A DNA stretch of 64,000 bases from Streptomyces sp. PH10-H1. Its GTDB lineage: Bacteria; Actinomycetota; Actinomycetes; Streptomycetales; Streptomycetaceae. A model generated the notes under the pieces. It had not been told where the DNA came from, did no database searches, and saw nothing but the letters and a program-made list of their open reading frames with translations. Positions 42,502 through 51,994 of this stretch are shown here, piece after piece (positions within the stretch are counted from its first letter, which is position 1; every line of letters begins with the position of its first letter). A program made the translations under genes and the position numbers. The stretch is from assembly GCF_030063355.1 (NCBI RefSeq), contig NZ_JASISZ010000005.1, positions 1 through 64,000 of the forward strand, given 5' to 3'.

Positions 42502-42543
42502 GTTGCTGATCGTTGTGCGGTGCCTTGCCCGGGGAGGGTTCTT

Positions 42544-43164
42544 ATGGGGGACTACGCGGAACAGCAGAACAAAACGTTGTGGCGGCGATGTCGGCGGACA
42601 GTAGCGGCCCTGCCGCTTCCACGGCCGTTCGACGCCACCGCCTTCACCGAGGCACTGACCGAACAGCGGGGAAGACCGCTGGTTCTGGTGCCCTTACCTC
42701 CGCACGCCTGCACGCCCTGCGGAATGCTGGTGACGACCGACCGGGCCGACTACATCGGATACCCGACCAGTACCAGCGCCCTGCACCAACAGCACATACT
42801 GCTCCACGAGGTGGGCCACCTCGTCCGCGGCCACGCCGGCGTCGCGCATCTCGACTCCTCGGCGTCCCGGGTGCTCCTGCCCCATCTGTCGGGTGAGCTG
42901 GTCCGGCGGGTGCTGGGCCGCAGCGTCTACTCCGACGTACAGGAGCAGGAGGCCGAACTCATCGCCTCGCTCGCCCTGCACCGGCCGACGCGCAAGGTCC
43001 GGCGGCCACGCGACGCCTGGCTCGCCGCGGCCGACCGCACCGACGTCACCGAGGCGTTGGCCCGGCTCGGCCCGATCGTCGGCCTCGCCGCTTCCACCAG
43101 GATCCGGGCCACCGCCACCGTCGGGCCCTTGCGTACGCTTCCCGCTCCGGGAGCGGGTACGTGA
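42544..43164 (+). CDS. ImmA/IrrE-like putative metalloprotease
   Basis: A 206-aa protein with a central HEVGH in HQQHILLHEVGHLVRGHAGV and a downstream acidic helix (VQEQEAELIASLALHRP), the pattern of actinobacterial ImmA/IrrE-type domains that accompany XRE regulators. GGGGAGGG precedes the ATG at 42544. Its stop overlaps the next gene's GTG by 4 nt. ImmA relatives cleave their cognate repressor; here the partner would be the EspR-like protein, which is an inference. Confidence 0.8.
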   Translation: MGDYAEQQNKTLWRRCRRTVAALPLPRPFDATAFTEALTEQRGRPLVLVPLPPHACTPCGMLVTTDRADYIGYPTSTSALHQQHILLHEVGHLVRGHAGVAHLDSSASRVLLPHLSGELVRRVLGRSVYSDVQEQEAELIASLALHRPTRKVRRPRDAWLAAADRTDVTEALARLGPIVGLAASTRIRATATVGPLRTLPAPGAGT

Positions 43165-44573
43165 CCGACGCGGTCGCTTTAGCCGGTTGCCTGATCGTCC
43201 TGGCGGGTGTCGGCTGGAAGCTCCTCACCAGCCGCTCCACTCCGGCCGAAACCTCTGTGCGCTATCTGTACGGCTGCGCGCTGTCCATGGGCGGCGCGCT
43301 GGCCGTCCTCGCTCCCGCGACCACCCGCCTGGCGGGCCGGGCAGGACCGTTCGCCCTGTGGACCGCTCCGGCCGGACAGTGCTTCGACCTGGCCGCGATG
43401 GCGTTCCTCGCACTGGTCGCGCGCACGGCGGGCGCCGCGCCGCACCGCCGTACGGCGGTCCGCCGGCAGCTCACCGGGACGCTGGCGGTCACGGCGGCCG
43501 GTCTCGGCGCGTATCTGTGCGCCGGAGTGAGCCGTGAGGGCCGGGACCTGGTCGCGGCCGCCGGGCACGAGGGGTTCCTGGCGGCGTACAACGCCCTGCT
43601 CACCGCGCACACCGCATGGTGCCTGGCCGTGCTGATCCGGAGCTGCACCCGGTACATCCGGTCGCGGCTGCTGCGCGGCGGGCTCGGCCTGATCACCGCA
43701 AGCGCGGCCGTCGGCCTGCTGTGGACGGTATGGAGCCTGGGCGATGTGTTCTCCGCGCTGGCCACCGGACGTGAGGACGGATGCGAGAGCACCGTGTCGG
43801 CGCTGGCCGGCACGGTCTGCCTCGCGCTGGGCCTGGGCGGGACGATGGCCTCCGTCTGGGGCCCGCCCGCTGCGGCCCGCGTCCGGCGGACGCTGGCAAG
43901 GCTGCGCGCATGCCGCGGCTACCCCTGGCTCGGCCCGCCCTGGGGCGCGGCACACGACGCCGCCGCCGGGTTACGGGAACGGCTGCCGGGCGGGCGGGCG
44001 CTGCCCACGCCGGCCGGCTGGCTGCGGGCCTGGCGCGGCTACCGCAGAATCGGCCCGCTCTGGACCGCGATGCACGCGGCTCTGCCGGAGATCGCACTGA
44101 CCGGACCCGCGCTGCGGCTCGGCTGCATCCCGCCGCTCGGCGCCCAGTTCGCGCTGTACCGCCGCATCATCGAGATCCGGGACGGGCACCTGGCGCTGCG
44201 GCCCTACTTCCATCCGGAGGTCGCGGCCTGGACCGCCGAGGCGGAGGGCTCCGGTCTCGACGCCGGCTCCGCGCGGCTGGCGCCGATCGTGGAAGCGGCG
44301 ACGATAGCCGCCGCCCTGGAGGCGGCGCGGTCGGGACGCCGCTCCATCCCGGGCAGCTGCGAGGGATATGTGCCGCCGGAGGTGCGCGCGAGTGTGGAGG
44401 CCGAGACGGCCTGGCTCATGCAGGTCTCGGACGCCTTCATCGGCTCCCCCGCCGTCGAGCTGGTCCGGTGCCGGGTCCGGGCGGGTCTGGTCGACGGATA
44501 CGCGACGGCCGTCGGCCCCGCGTCGGCCCGCCCGGCTTTGCAGGACCGGAGCTCGCCCCGGCTCCCGGGCTGA
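43161..44573 (+). CDS. MAB_1171c/DUF6545-type membrane protein
   Basis: A 470-aa protein with about seven helices in the N-terminal half (LAGCLIVLAGVGWKLLTS through LAGTVCLALGLGGTMASVWG). The cytoplasmic C-terminal half has PLWTAMHAALPEIALTGPAL and RRIIEIRDGHLALRPYFHPE, segments characteristic of the MAB_1171c putative transporter family that co-occurs with XRE and ImmA-like genes in Streptomyces. GTG start within the GTGA overlap. Molecular function is unknown; the three genes likely form a signalling or regulatory unit. Confidence 0.8.
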   Translation: MTDAVALAGCLIVLAGVGWKLLTSRSTPAETSVRYLYGCALSMGGALAVLAPATTRLAGRAGPFALWTAPAGQCFDLAAMAFLALVARTAGAAPHRRTAVRRQLTGTLAVTAAGLGAYLCAGVSREGRDLVAAAGHEGFLAAYNALLTAHTAWCLAVLIRSCTRYIRSRLLRGGLGLITASAAVGLLWTVWSLGDVFSALATGREDGCESTVSALAGTVCLALGLGGTMASVWGPPAAARVRRTLARLRACRGYPWLGPPWGAAHDAAAGLRERLPGGRALPTPAGWLRAWRGYRRIGPLWTAMHAALPEIALTGPALRLGCIPPLGAQFALYRRIIEIRDGHLALRPYFHPEVAAWTAEAEGSGLDAGSARLAPIVEAATIAAALEAARSGRRSIPGSCEGYVPPEVRASVEAETAWLMQVSDAFIGSPAVELVRCRVRAGLVDGYATAVGPASARPALQDRSSPRLPG

Positions 44574-44596
44574 GGTGCGGCCGGGCCGGACACGCC

Positions 44597-46729
44597 TCAG
44601 CCCGCGTCCGGGCCCTGGGTGTGCTCCGGCTCCCGGTCCGGTCCTGGTCCTGGCCCTGGCCCCGGCCCTGGCTTCCCGGCGGGGATCCGGTTGTTGTCGG
44701 CCCGGTTGTTGTCGGCCCGGGCGCCGGGCCCGGGCTCTCCGCGGCGGACGGATCCGGGGGCGCGCCGGGCCGGACGCAGCGGTCTGAGCTGGGAGGAACA
44801 GAGGTGCCACGGCACACTGATGACCATGACGCCGGGAGTGAACAGCAGCCGGCTCTTCAGCCACAGTGCGGACTGGTTGTGCAGCGCGTTCTCCCACCAG
44901 TGTCCGACGACGTATTCGGGGATGAAGACGCTGATCACGTCACGGGGACTGGCGCGATTGAGGGAGCGCACGTACTGCACGACCGGGCGGGTGACCTCCC
45001 GGTACGGGGAGGCCAGGGTCTTGAGCGGCACGTCCATGCCGTAGGCGTCCCACGCGGCCTGGAGCGCTCTCGTCTCATCGCGGTCGACATCGACGGTGAG
45101 GGCTTCCAGCGTGTCGGGGCGGGTGGCGCGGGCGTAGGCCAGCGCCCGCAGCGTGGGCTTGTGAATCTTGGAGACCAGGACGATGCCATGCACCCGGGCG
45201 GGCAGCACCATCTCGTCGGTCTCGTCGGTGACGGCCAGTTCCGCCGCGGTGTTGTCGTAGTGCCGACGGATTCCGCGCATCATCAGCCACAGCAGCACCG
45301 CGGCGATCACCGCGAGATAGGCGCCCTGGGTGAACTTGGTGGCCAGCACGATCACCAGCACCAGGCCGGTGACCAGCGCCCCGAGACCGTTGATCGCCCG
45401 CGCGGTGTGGTGGCGGCGGCGCAGCGCCGGGTCGGTCTCGGTGCTCAGGGTGCGGTTCCAGTGCCGGACCATGCCGGTCTGGGACAGGGTGAAGGAGGTG
45501 AACACGCCCAGGATGTACAGGTGGATGAGGTTGGTGACCGAGGCGTGGAAGGCCCACAGCAGGCCGCCGGCGACCACGGCCAGCGCGACGATGCCGTTGG
45601 AGAACGCGAGGCGGTCGCCGCGGGTGTGGAGCTGGCGGGGCAGATAGCGGTGCTGGGCCAGGATCGAGGACAGCAACGGGAAGCCGTTGAACGCGGTGTT
45701 CGCGGCCAGCACCAGCACCAGCGCGGTGGCGGCCTGGATGAAGAAGAACCCGACGCTGTGGTCACCGCCGAAGATCGCCGCAGCGAGCTGCGCGATGACG
45801 GTGCGCTGCGGGGTCGAGGAGCAGTCGCCGGTGACGCCGGTCAGCCGGCAGGTGTCCTCGGTGATGTGCACGTCGGAGATCATGGCGAGGGCGGTGATGC
45901 CGGAGAACATGATCACCGCGATGATGCCCATCGCCGTCATCGTGGTCGCGGCGTTCTTCGACTTCGGTTTGCGGAAGGCGGGCACTCCGTTGGAGATGGC
46001 CTCCACCCCGGTCAGCGCCGTACAGCCGCTGGAGAACGCGCGCAGGCTCAGCATCAGCAGCGCGAAGCCCGCGAGATTGCTGTCGCCCGGTTTCGGGGTG
46101 ATGCCATAGGCGGCGGACTCCGCCACCGGTGCGTCGCCCAGCATCCACCGCAAGAGGCCGGTGGCGCACATGATCAGGACGCCCGCGATGAACAGATAGG
46201 TCGGCGCGGCGAACGCCCGCCCCGACTCCCGCATCCCGCGCAGGTTGACGGCCGCCAGCAGTGCGACGAATCCCACCGCCATCACGGTCCGGTACGCGTT
46301 CACGGACGGGATCGCGGAGATGATGTTGTCGACGCCCGAGGCGACCGACACCGCGACCGTCATCACGTAGTCCACCAGCAGCGACGCGGCCACCACCAGC
46401 CCGGCGGACGGGCCCAGGTTGGTGGCGACCACCTCGTACGAGCCGCCGCCGGAGGGGTAGGCGTTCACCACCTGCCGGTAGGACAGCACCACCACCGCCA
46501 TGAGCCCGACCACCGCCATCGCCACCCAAGTGGTCAGATGCAGATAGGCCAGACCCCCCAGGGTGAGCACCAGCAGGATCTCCTGCGTGGCGTACGCCAC
46601 CGACGACAGCGGGTCGGACGCGAAGATCGGCAGCGCCAGCCGCTTGGGCAGCAGCGTCTCCTGCAACCCCTCACTCGGCAGCGCCCGGCCGATCACCATC
46701 CGTTTGACCGCATCCACGATTCTCGCCAC
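44597..46729 (-). CDS. APC-superfamily permease (KimA-like K+/amino-acid transporter)
   Basis: A 710-aa protein with about twelve helices and APC blocks PIFASDPLSSVAYATQEILL, AYPSGGGSYEVVATNLGPSA and FKPKSKN-type loop following SLRAFSSGCTALTGVEAISN. A cytoplasmic C-terminal domain (~170 aa) is typical of KimA (YdaO)-like potassium transporters. The tail has a Gly-Pro repeat and a 15-bp tandem duplication near 44690-44720 (ADNNRADNNR). Start: GTG at 46729 without a visible ribosome site, so the real start could be an ATG about 10 codons in. Substrate inferred from family. Confidence 0.8.
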   Translation of the reverse strand: MARIVDAVKRMVIGRALPSEGLQETLLPKRLALPIFASDPLSSVAYATQEILLVLTLGGLAYLHLTTWVAMAVVGLMAVVVLSYRQVVNAYPSGGGSYEVVATNLGPSAGLVVAASLLVDYVMTVAVSVASGVDNIISAIPSVNAYRTVMAVGFVALLAAVNLRGMRESGRAFAAPTYLFIAGVLIMCATGLLRWMLGDAPVAESAAYGITPKPGDSNLAGFALLMLSLRAFSSGCTALTGVEAISNGVPAFRKPKSKNAATTMTAMGIIAVIMFSGITALAMISDVHITEDTCRLTGVTGDCSSTPQRTVIAQLAAAIFGGDHSVGFFFIQAATALVLVLAANTAFNGFPLLSSILAQHRYLPRQLHTRGDRLAFSNGIVALAVVAGGLLWAFHASVTNLIHLYILGVFTSFTLSQTGMVRHWNRTLSTETDPALRRRHHTARAINGLGALVTGLVLVIVLATKFTQGAYLAVIAAVLLWLMMRGIRRHYDNTAAELAVTDETDEMVLPARVHGIVLVSKIHKPTLRALAYARATRPDTLEALTVDVDRDETRALQAAWDAYGMDVPLKTLASPYREVTRPVVQYVRSLNRASPRDVISVFIPEYVVGHWWENALHNQSALWLKSRLLFTPGVMVISVPWHLCSSQLRPLRPARRAPGSVRRGEPGPGARADNNRADNNRIPAGKPGPGPGPGPGPDREPEHTQGPDAG

Positions 46730-46763
46730 GTGGGCGAGCGTAGAGGCACGTCAGGCGTCTTGA

Positions 46764-46994
46764 TCACCGCCGCGCGGCGGCCACCACCCCGGTGATACGG
46801 CAGCGGTCCCGCACCTCACCCTCGTCCAGGAGATACAGCGGCGTACCGAACCGGTCGGCGGCCTCGGCGAGCGACACTCCCCCGACGGTGACATCGCCGC
46901 CGGGCGCGGTCCGGGCCGGGGCGGGCCAGATGGAGAGATCGTGGGGGTCGTCCCCCGGAAGTGCTGTTGCGGCCGGGGACAGGGAGAGTGACAT
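46764..46994 (-). pseudogene. lysA: 5' remnant of diaminopimelate decarboxylase (lysA-like)
   Basis: A 76-codon frame whose residues ~35-65 (VTVGGVSLAEAADRFGTPLY then LLDEGEVRDRCR) match the N-terminal start of diaminopimelate decarboxylases, which continue for another ~400 residues including the PLP Lys. Here the similarity breaks off after RDRCR and the frame ends at a palindromic CCGCCGCGCGGCGG (46768-46781). It is a truncated second copy, not a functional enzyme. Confidence 0.75.
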
Positions 46995-47226
46995 GGCAGA
47001 AGCCCTTCTAGCCGATCAGCAGGTTCAGGCAGGTTGGGGACGACGGACCGCCCACCGGCACCGCGGCCGGGGACGCTGCAATGACGCTATCCCCGCAGGT
47101 CAGGGCCCCGACCCCGGCCCTGACGCGTGCCTGACGCGGAGAGACGATCCCTGACGCGCCCTTGACGTACGGACTACGGCCCGACCGCCTCGCGCGCTGC
47201 CCCGGCCGCCTCGCGCGTTCCCCCGG

Positions 47227-47802
47227 CTACCCGTCCGCGAGCAGGGCGTCCAGCCGGGGGAAGTGCCGGGCGATCGGATCGCCGGTGAAGTCGCCGATCC
47301 AGCCGCCCTCCTCCGCGAAGAAGCGGATGGCGGCGAACTCCGGGCGCGGACCCATGTCGAACCAGTGCCGGGTGCCGGCGGGCACCGACAGCAGGTCGCC
47401 CGCCTCGCACACGACGGCGAGGACCAGCCCGTCCAGGTGCAGGTAGAAGCAGCCCGTGCCGTGCGCGAAGAACCGCACCTCGTCCTCCGCGTGCCGGTGC
47501 TCCTCGAGGAAGGTGGAGCGGGCCTTGGCGGCCTTCTCCTCCCACTCCGGGCCCTCCTCGGCATGAAGGCGCACGATGTCGGCCAGTCGCAGCCCCTGCC
47601 GTTCGCGGAGCTCGTCGATCTCGGCCCGGTAGGAATCCAGGAGCACGTCGGAGCCGAGGCCGGCGGTGACTTGGACGCGCAGCGGCCAGCGCTGGAAGGA
47701 GACGCCCTGGGCCCGCAGCGCGCCGGTGATCTTCGCTTCGTCGCGGGTCCTGAGCAGCACTGTTTCCGGTTTGTCCTCGAGCATGATCTGAAGGAGTGTC
47801 AC
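47227..47802 (-). CDS. mtnD: Acireductone dioxygenase (methionine salvage)
   Basis: A 191-aa cupin. The metal ligands are visible as H-x-H-x(3)-E in EEHRHAEDEVRFFAHGTGCF, with a second His in SVPAGTRHWFDMGPRPEFAA. Length and order match ARD enzymes, which split acireductone into the 2-oxo acid of methionine and formate. The start is the GTG at 47802 with GAGAGGA upstream; the longer frame to 47904 has no ribosome site. Other methionine-salvage genes are not in the window. The bound metal (Fe or Ni) would decide the product and cannot be read from sequence. Confidence 0.9.
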   Translation of the reverse strand: MTLLQIMLEDKPETVLLRTRDEAKITGALRAQGVSFQRWPLRVQVTAGLGSDVLLDSYRAEIDELRERQGLRLADIVRLHAEEGPEWEEKAAKARSTFLEEHRHAEDEVRFFAHGTGCFYLHLDGLVLAVVCEAGDLLSVPAGTRHWFDMGPRPEFAAIRFFAEEGGWIGDFTGDPIARHFPRLDALLADG

Positions 47803-48207
47803 GGTGTCGGTCCTCTCACAGTGCGGCAGCCCGTCGAGGCGCGTACAGAGGGAACAACCATGAGTGCTCCTCGGCGCGATGCTGATGCCCCGCCAGCGTG
47901 CCACCTGAGGGACGGCCCGGACATCAAGCCCGGCCGGGCGCGGCCGGTTGCCACCCGGCTGTCACCCTCCGGGCCCGGCCGCGCCGTCGTACACCGGGCT
48001 CGCGCCCCGGCCGTCAGCGGCGCGGGACTGGGGGCGCCCGCCCGCTGCGATGCCAATCCGGACGACCCGGGCAATGGCACAGCAAAGTTATCGCTTGTCA
48101 GGTAAAGCCGTGGGAAGCAATCCGCCAACAGGCTTGTCCTGCACATGATCTACGGGTGTGATCGCGACAGCCGCCCAGCGCGGTCTGACTCCACACAAGG
48201 AGGATTC
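47803..48207. other. 405-nt divergent intergenic region with large inverted repeat
   Basis: Between mtnD and the sedolisin gene. It contains an 11-bp perfect inverted repeat, GGCGCGGCCGG (47937-47947) and CCGGCCGCGCC (47975-47985). I see no riboswitch consensus (no SAM or cobalamin box) and no gene. Confidence 0.5.
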
Positions 48208-49596
48208 ATGCCCAGAGTTCGTCCGCGGCAGCGTGCCGTGGTCGCAGCGGCCGGGGCCACCGCCCTCACCGCCGCCGTGCTCATATCCGCCCCGCTGACC
48301 GGGGCCGCCACCGCGGCGCCCGCCGCCAAGGCCCCGGTGACCCGGGTGGTGCCCGCCGTCGCCGGCCACCACCTCGTCCGCGCGGTCGGCAGCCCGCTCA
48401 GCACCGAAGAGTGCCAGGCGAAGTGGAAGATCAACTGCTATACGCCGACGCAGTACCGGCAGGCGTACAACCTGAATCCGCTGTACCGCGCCGGGATCAC
48501 CGGCAAGGGCCGCACGATCGTCATCGTCGACTCGTTCGGCTCGCCGACCATCCAGCACGATCTGGACGTGTACAGCAACCAGTTCGGCATCAAGAGCGCT
48601 CCGGTGCAGGTCATCAAGTGGGGCGACGTCCCGCCGTGGGACCCGGCGAACGCGGACATGACGGGCTGGGCGGGCGAGTCCACCCTGGACGTGGAGATGG
48701 CCCACGCCGTCGCCCCCGACGCGAAGATCATCCTGGTGGAGACGGCGGTCGCCGAGACCGAGGGCGTCACCGGTCTGCCGGAGATGATGGACGCGGAGAA
48801 GTCACTGATCGACCGCGGTATCGGCGATGTCATCACCCAGAGCTTCGGGGCGACCGAGAACACCTTCCCCGGTTTCGACCAGGGCGACTTCTCCAGCATC
48901 GAGAACCTGCGGTACGCCTTCAAGGACGCGGCCAAGCACGGCGTGACCCTGCTCGGGTCCTCCGGTGACAGCGGCGCCACGGACTACGTGGCCGACGGCA
49001 GCGCCAACTACCCGTACGCCGTGAACTCCTGGCCGTCGGCGGACCCGCTGGTGACCTCGATCGGCGGCACTCAGCTGCACCTGAACGACGCCGGAAACCG
49101 CACCGCGCCGGACAGCGTGTACAACGACAACGGGGCGAGCGGCGGCGGGCAGTCGCACGTCTTCGGCCGTCCCGCGTACCAGAACGGCGTCAAGGGCATC
49201 GTCGGCGACCACCGCGGCACGCCCGACATCTCGATGGCCGCCGCGGTCGACGGCGGCGCCTGGGTGTACTCCAGCTACGACCCGAAGTCGATCGGCTGGG
49301 ACGTCTCCGGCGGCACGAGCGAGGCGAGCCCGCTCTTCGCCGGCATCGTGGCGCTGGCCGACCAGGTCGCGGGGCACCGCGTGGGCGACATCCACAACGC
49401 GCTGTACACACTGGCCAAGCAGTCCCCGCACAACCCGTTCACCGGCGTCGTGGACGTCGCGGACGGCACGAACAACACCTATGCCGGGGTCCCCGGCTAC
49501 ACCGCGGTGAAGGGCTACGACATGGCGACCGGCGTCGGCACCATCGACGCGGCCCGCTTCGTGCCGGCTCTCGCCCTGCAGAGCTGGCTGCACTGA
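48208..49596 (+). CDS. Secreted S53-family (sedolisin-like) serine protease
   Basis: A 462-aa exported protease. The signal peptide MPRVRPRQRAVVAAAGATAL... ends near TAAPAA. The catalytic Glu and Asp lie in GWAGESTLDVEMAHAVAPDA (E-S-T-L-D), the oxyanion Asp in LLGSSGDSGATDYVAD, and the Ser in VSGGTSEASPLFAGIVALAD (GTSxxxP). The C-terminal YDMATGVGTIDA is the family's calcium/closing motif. There is no long prodomain, so it belongs to the short-pro form seen in Streptomyces. AAGGAGG precedes the ATG at 48208. A hairpin downstream (49636-49665) probably terminates it. Confidence 0.9.
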   Translation: MPRVRPRQRAVVAAAGATALTAAVLISAPLTGAATAAPAAKAPVTRVVPAVAGHHLVRAVGSPLSTEECQAKWKINCYTPTQYRQAYNLNPLYRAGITGKGRTIVIVDSFGSPTIQHDLDVYSNQFGIKSAPVQVIKWGDVPPWDPANADMTGWAGESTLDVEMAHAVAPDAKIILVETAVAETEGVTGLPEMMDAEKSLIDRGIGDVITQSFGATENTFPGFDQGDFSSIENLRYAFKDAAKHGVTLLGSSGDSGATDYVADGSANYPYAVNSWPSADPLVTSIGGTQLHLNDAGNRTAPDSVYNDNGASGGGQSHVFGRPAYQNGVKGIVGDHRGTPDISMAAAVDGGAWVYSSYDPKSIGWDVSGGTSEASPLFAGIVALADQVAGHRVGDIHNALYTLAKQSPHNPFTGVVDVADGTNNTYAGVPGYTAVKGYDMATGVGTIDAARFVPALALQSWLH

Positions 49597-49635
49597 TTCA
49601 GCGCTGGGTGCACTGACTGAGCGGCACGCTTCCGG

Positions 49636-49665
49636 CCGCCGCCGTACCCCCGGGCGGGGCGGCGG
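49636..49665. terminator. Terminator-like hairpin after sedolisin gene
   Basis: CCGCCGCC (49636-49643) pairs exactly with GGCGGCGG (49658-49665) across a GC-rich loop, between the convergent sedolisin and GAF-ANTAR genes. Confidence 0.5.
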
Positions 49666-49695
49666 ACGGTCGTCGCCACGACGCGGCGGCGTTGT

Positions 49696-50702
49696 TCAGA
49701 GCTCCGCGCCGGGGGACGGGGTACCGTCGGCGCCGGCGTGCAGGACCTGGTCCGGAGCGAGCGTCCGCGGGACGAGCCGGGCCGCGACCTGACTGATCGG
49801 CAGGCCCTCGCGGCGTGCGTACTCCCGCAGACTGCCCGGCGCCTGTTCGATCGTCCGGTCTCCGGCCGCGGAGAGCAGACCCTTGGCCTGCTCCACCGTG
49901 GACTTGGTGGTGAGCGCATGCTGCAGCCGGGTGAGGATCTCGCTCACCGGCCGCGGCTCGGCCGGCCAGTGCAGCACACCGTCAGGACCGCGACGTCGGC
50001 CATCGCCTGGACGAGGTGCAGATTGGCGTCGGTGGCGTCCCCGGCCCGGCAGAAGAAGAGGCCGACGGAGCCGACCGTCCGCTCGTGCAGGCGCAGCGGC
50101 ACCGTGTGCAGGGCCAGGAAGCCGGTCGCCTGGTGCACCTCGTCATGACTGCCCTCTGCCTCTGCCGCCCAGGGTACGTCGCCGTTCGACGATCCGCTCA
50201 TGTCCTCGTTGGTGTGCAACCGCAGTACCGCGGCGGTGACCGCGTCCGCCACCAGCAGCGCCACCCGCAGTTCGGGCTCCGACAGCGCGCCCGCGACCGT
50301 GCGGTACAGGTCCAGCGTCCCCGCGGCAATCGCCCCCACCGCCAGCGGGAAGGAGTACACCGCGCGTACTCCCAGCTCCCGGGCTCCCTGGGCGAAGACC
50401 GGCCACCGCTGCGCGTCGGGCCCGCGCTCCAGATCGTCCACGCACACCGCGGCCCCCCGTTCGAACGCGCGTCGGCACGGGCCGTCGCCCAGACTGGACT
50501 GGAGCTCGGCCAGTCGCGCCGCGACCGGCCCGGACGAACACAGCAGGGCACGGGACTCCCCGCGCCCGTTCATCAACGAGATCGAGGCTCCGGAGACCGA
50601 GAGCAGGTCGACCGCCGCCGTGCACAACAGGGCGGGGATCCGCTGCGGGCAGGCCCGCAGCGACCAGCGGCGCCTGGCCGACCTCGCCGAGCAGATCGTC
50701 AA
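49696..50702 (-). pseudogene. GAF-ANTAR transcription antiterminator, frameshifted
   Basis: Two overlapping frames together make one GAF-ANTAR protein. The upstream frame (50702 to about 49970) carries the GAF domain: LLCTAAVDLLSVSGASISLM, SLGDGPCRRAFERGAAVCVD, and VGLFFCRAGDATDANLHLVQ then AMADVAVLTV. The ANTAR domain follows in the next frame: LHWPAEPRP, LTTKSTVEQAKGLLSAAGDR, REYARREGLPISQVAARLV. One base missing or two extra near 49975 would join VLTV to LHWPA. ANTAR proteins bind paired RNA hexaloops to prevent termination. The start is uncertain and may also be shifted near 50680, where DDLLGEVG appears in a third frame. Confidence 0.75.
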
Positions 50703-50792
50703 CGGCCGGTAGTACTGCGCCGATCGGCCTCGGGGACTCCCGGCCCGGCCTCGGCGGGGTCGCGGGCCGGGAAGCGCAGTCGGCCGGCGACG

Positions 50793-51101
50793 TCAGCGGG
50801 CCTCGATCCGCCCATTGGCGCGCAGCGAACCGCCGCAGGACAGGGTCTCGGTGCCGTCGCCCCTCACATAGCCGCCACTGATCGTGGCGACGGTCACCGG
50901 CCACCGGATGTTGCTGGTGTCGAGGCAGTCGACGGTGAGACGCCAGGTGTACGACGCTCCGCTGTAGCAGGTGGCCGTGGCGGAATTGCCGCTGCCCGAC
51001 AGGAAGCACGGAAGCTGAGCGGCCTGCGCGGGAGCCACGGTCAGCGCGCCGGCAGTCGCGGCAGCGCAGGCAGCCAGGCCCAGCAAGGTCTTCAGTCGCA
51101 C
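50793..51101 (-). CDS. Small secreted cysteine-containing protein (102 aa)
   Basis: The signal peptide MRLKTLLGLAACAAATAGAL...APAQA is followed by a ~75-aa beta-rich domain with four Cys (LPCFL, TCYSG, DCLDT, LSCGG), probably two disulfides. GTG start with AGAGGT upstream. No family is recognised; similar small exported proteins are common in Streptomyces. Confidence 0.75.
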   Translation of the reverse strand: MRLKTLLGLAACAAATAGALTVAPAQAAQLPCFLSGSGNSATATCYSGASYTWRLTVDCLDTSNIRWPVTVATISGGYVRGDGTETLSCGGSLRANGRIEAR

Positions 51102-51294
51102 GGTGGGACCTCTTTCGCATGGCAGGTGGGGGGAGTTCGGCGACGACGACCAAGATCTCGCGCCGTGGCCACTATGACGTCCGGTAGCACCTGGGGTCTA
51201 GACCAATTGGCGTCGTTATCACGGGACTTGACGATCCGAACGGCGGCATTCGTCCCGCCACGCACATTACGTAGGGCCGGAATTCCGCCATCGC

Positions 51295-51988
51295 TCAGAC
51301 GTCGGTGGCGGTGCCCGCGAGGCGGGCGAAGACCACGACGTTGTCGGCGTAGCGGTGTCCGTCGAAGGCTCCGCCGCAGGTGATCAGGCGGAGCTGGGGA
51401 TCCGGCTGCGGCCCGTACACGGCGGCGGTGGGAAACCGGTCCTTCGGGAAGCGCTGGACCGACGTCACCTGGAAGCGGGCGCTGCTGCCGTCGCTGAGGG
51501 TGACGGTGATGACATCGTCCGGCCTGAGCAGCCACAGCCGCGCGAACACGGCGGGACCGTCGAGGGAGTCGACATGGCCCACCATGACGGCCGGGCCGAT
51601 CTGCCCGGGGACGGAGCCGCCGCCGAACCAGCCCGCCTGCGCCGGATGTTGCGGAACCCGCAGGACGCCGGTGGACGACAGCGCGAGGGTCTCCAGCGTG
51701 CTGCGGACCTGGATGGCCGGGATGGACAGCATGCTGGGGCGCACCGCGGAACCCCGGGCGGAACCCGGCGGCCGGGTGGCGGACGGGACGGGACCGGGCG
51801 GTGCGACGGCCGACCGGGGCGGCCTGGTCACCGCCGGTGGGATCGGAGTGCGACAGGCTCACGCCGAGTCCCACCGCGCCACAGAGCGCTGACGTCGCCC
51901 CGAGCAACGCCAGCGATCCGAGGGCGACCCGGTGCGGCCGCCCGGGTCGGGCGTGCCGCGGCGCGCGGGTCCTGGTGAGACGCACCAT
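51295..51988 (-). CDS. Class F sortase, apparently frameshifted after the membrane anchor
   Basis: The catalytic domain is clear: SIPAIQVRSTLETLALSSTG, AVMVGHVDSLDGPAVFARLW (His), RLITCGGAFDGHRYADNVVV (Cys in TCGG, Arg nearby). Upstream, from the ATG at 51988, 7 nt after the DUF4397 stop, a different frame encodes the expected cytoplasmic Arg-rich end and anchor helix (VALGSLALLGATSALCGAVG). The frames meet near 51835 around GGCGGTGACC. A GTG at 51831 could start the catalytic part alone but would lack an anchor. Hence one gene with an indel, or a sequencing error. Confidence 0.8.
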
Positions 51989-51994
51989 GAAGTC

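Noticed and set aside
43781..46795. A 1004-codon open frame on the plus strand
   Set aside because: It is antisense to the APC permease and out of frame with the DUF6545-like gene; Gln/Arg/His/Asp-rich composition without domains is typical of GC-rich shadow frames.
47803..48207. Possible SAM riboswitch upstream of mtnD
   Set aside because: Only a simple GC-rich inverted repeat is present; no conserved SAM-riboswitch core was seen.
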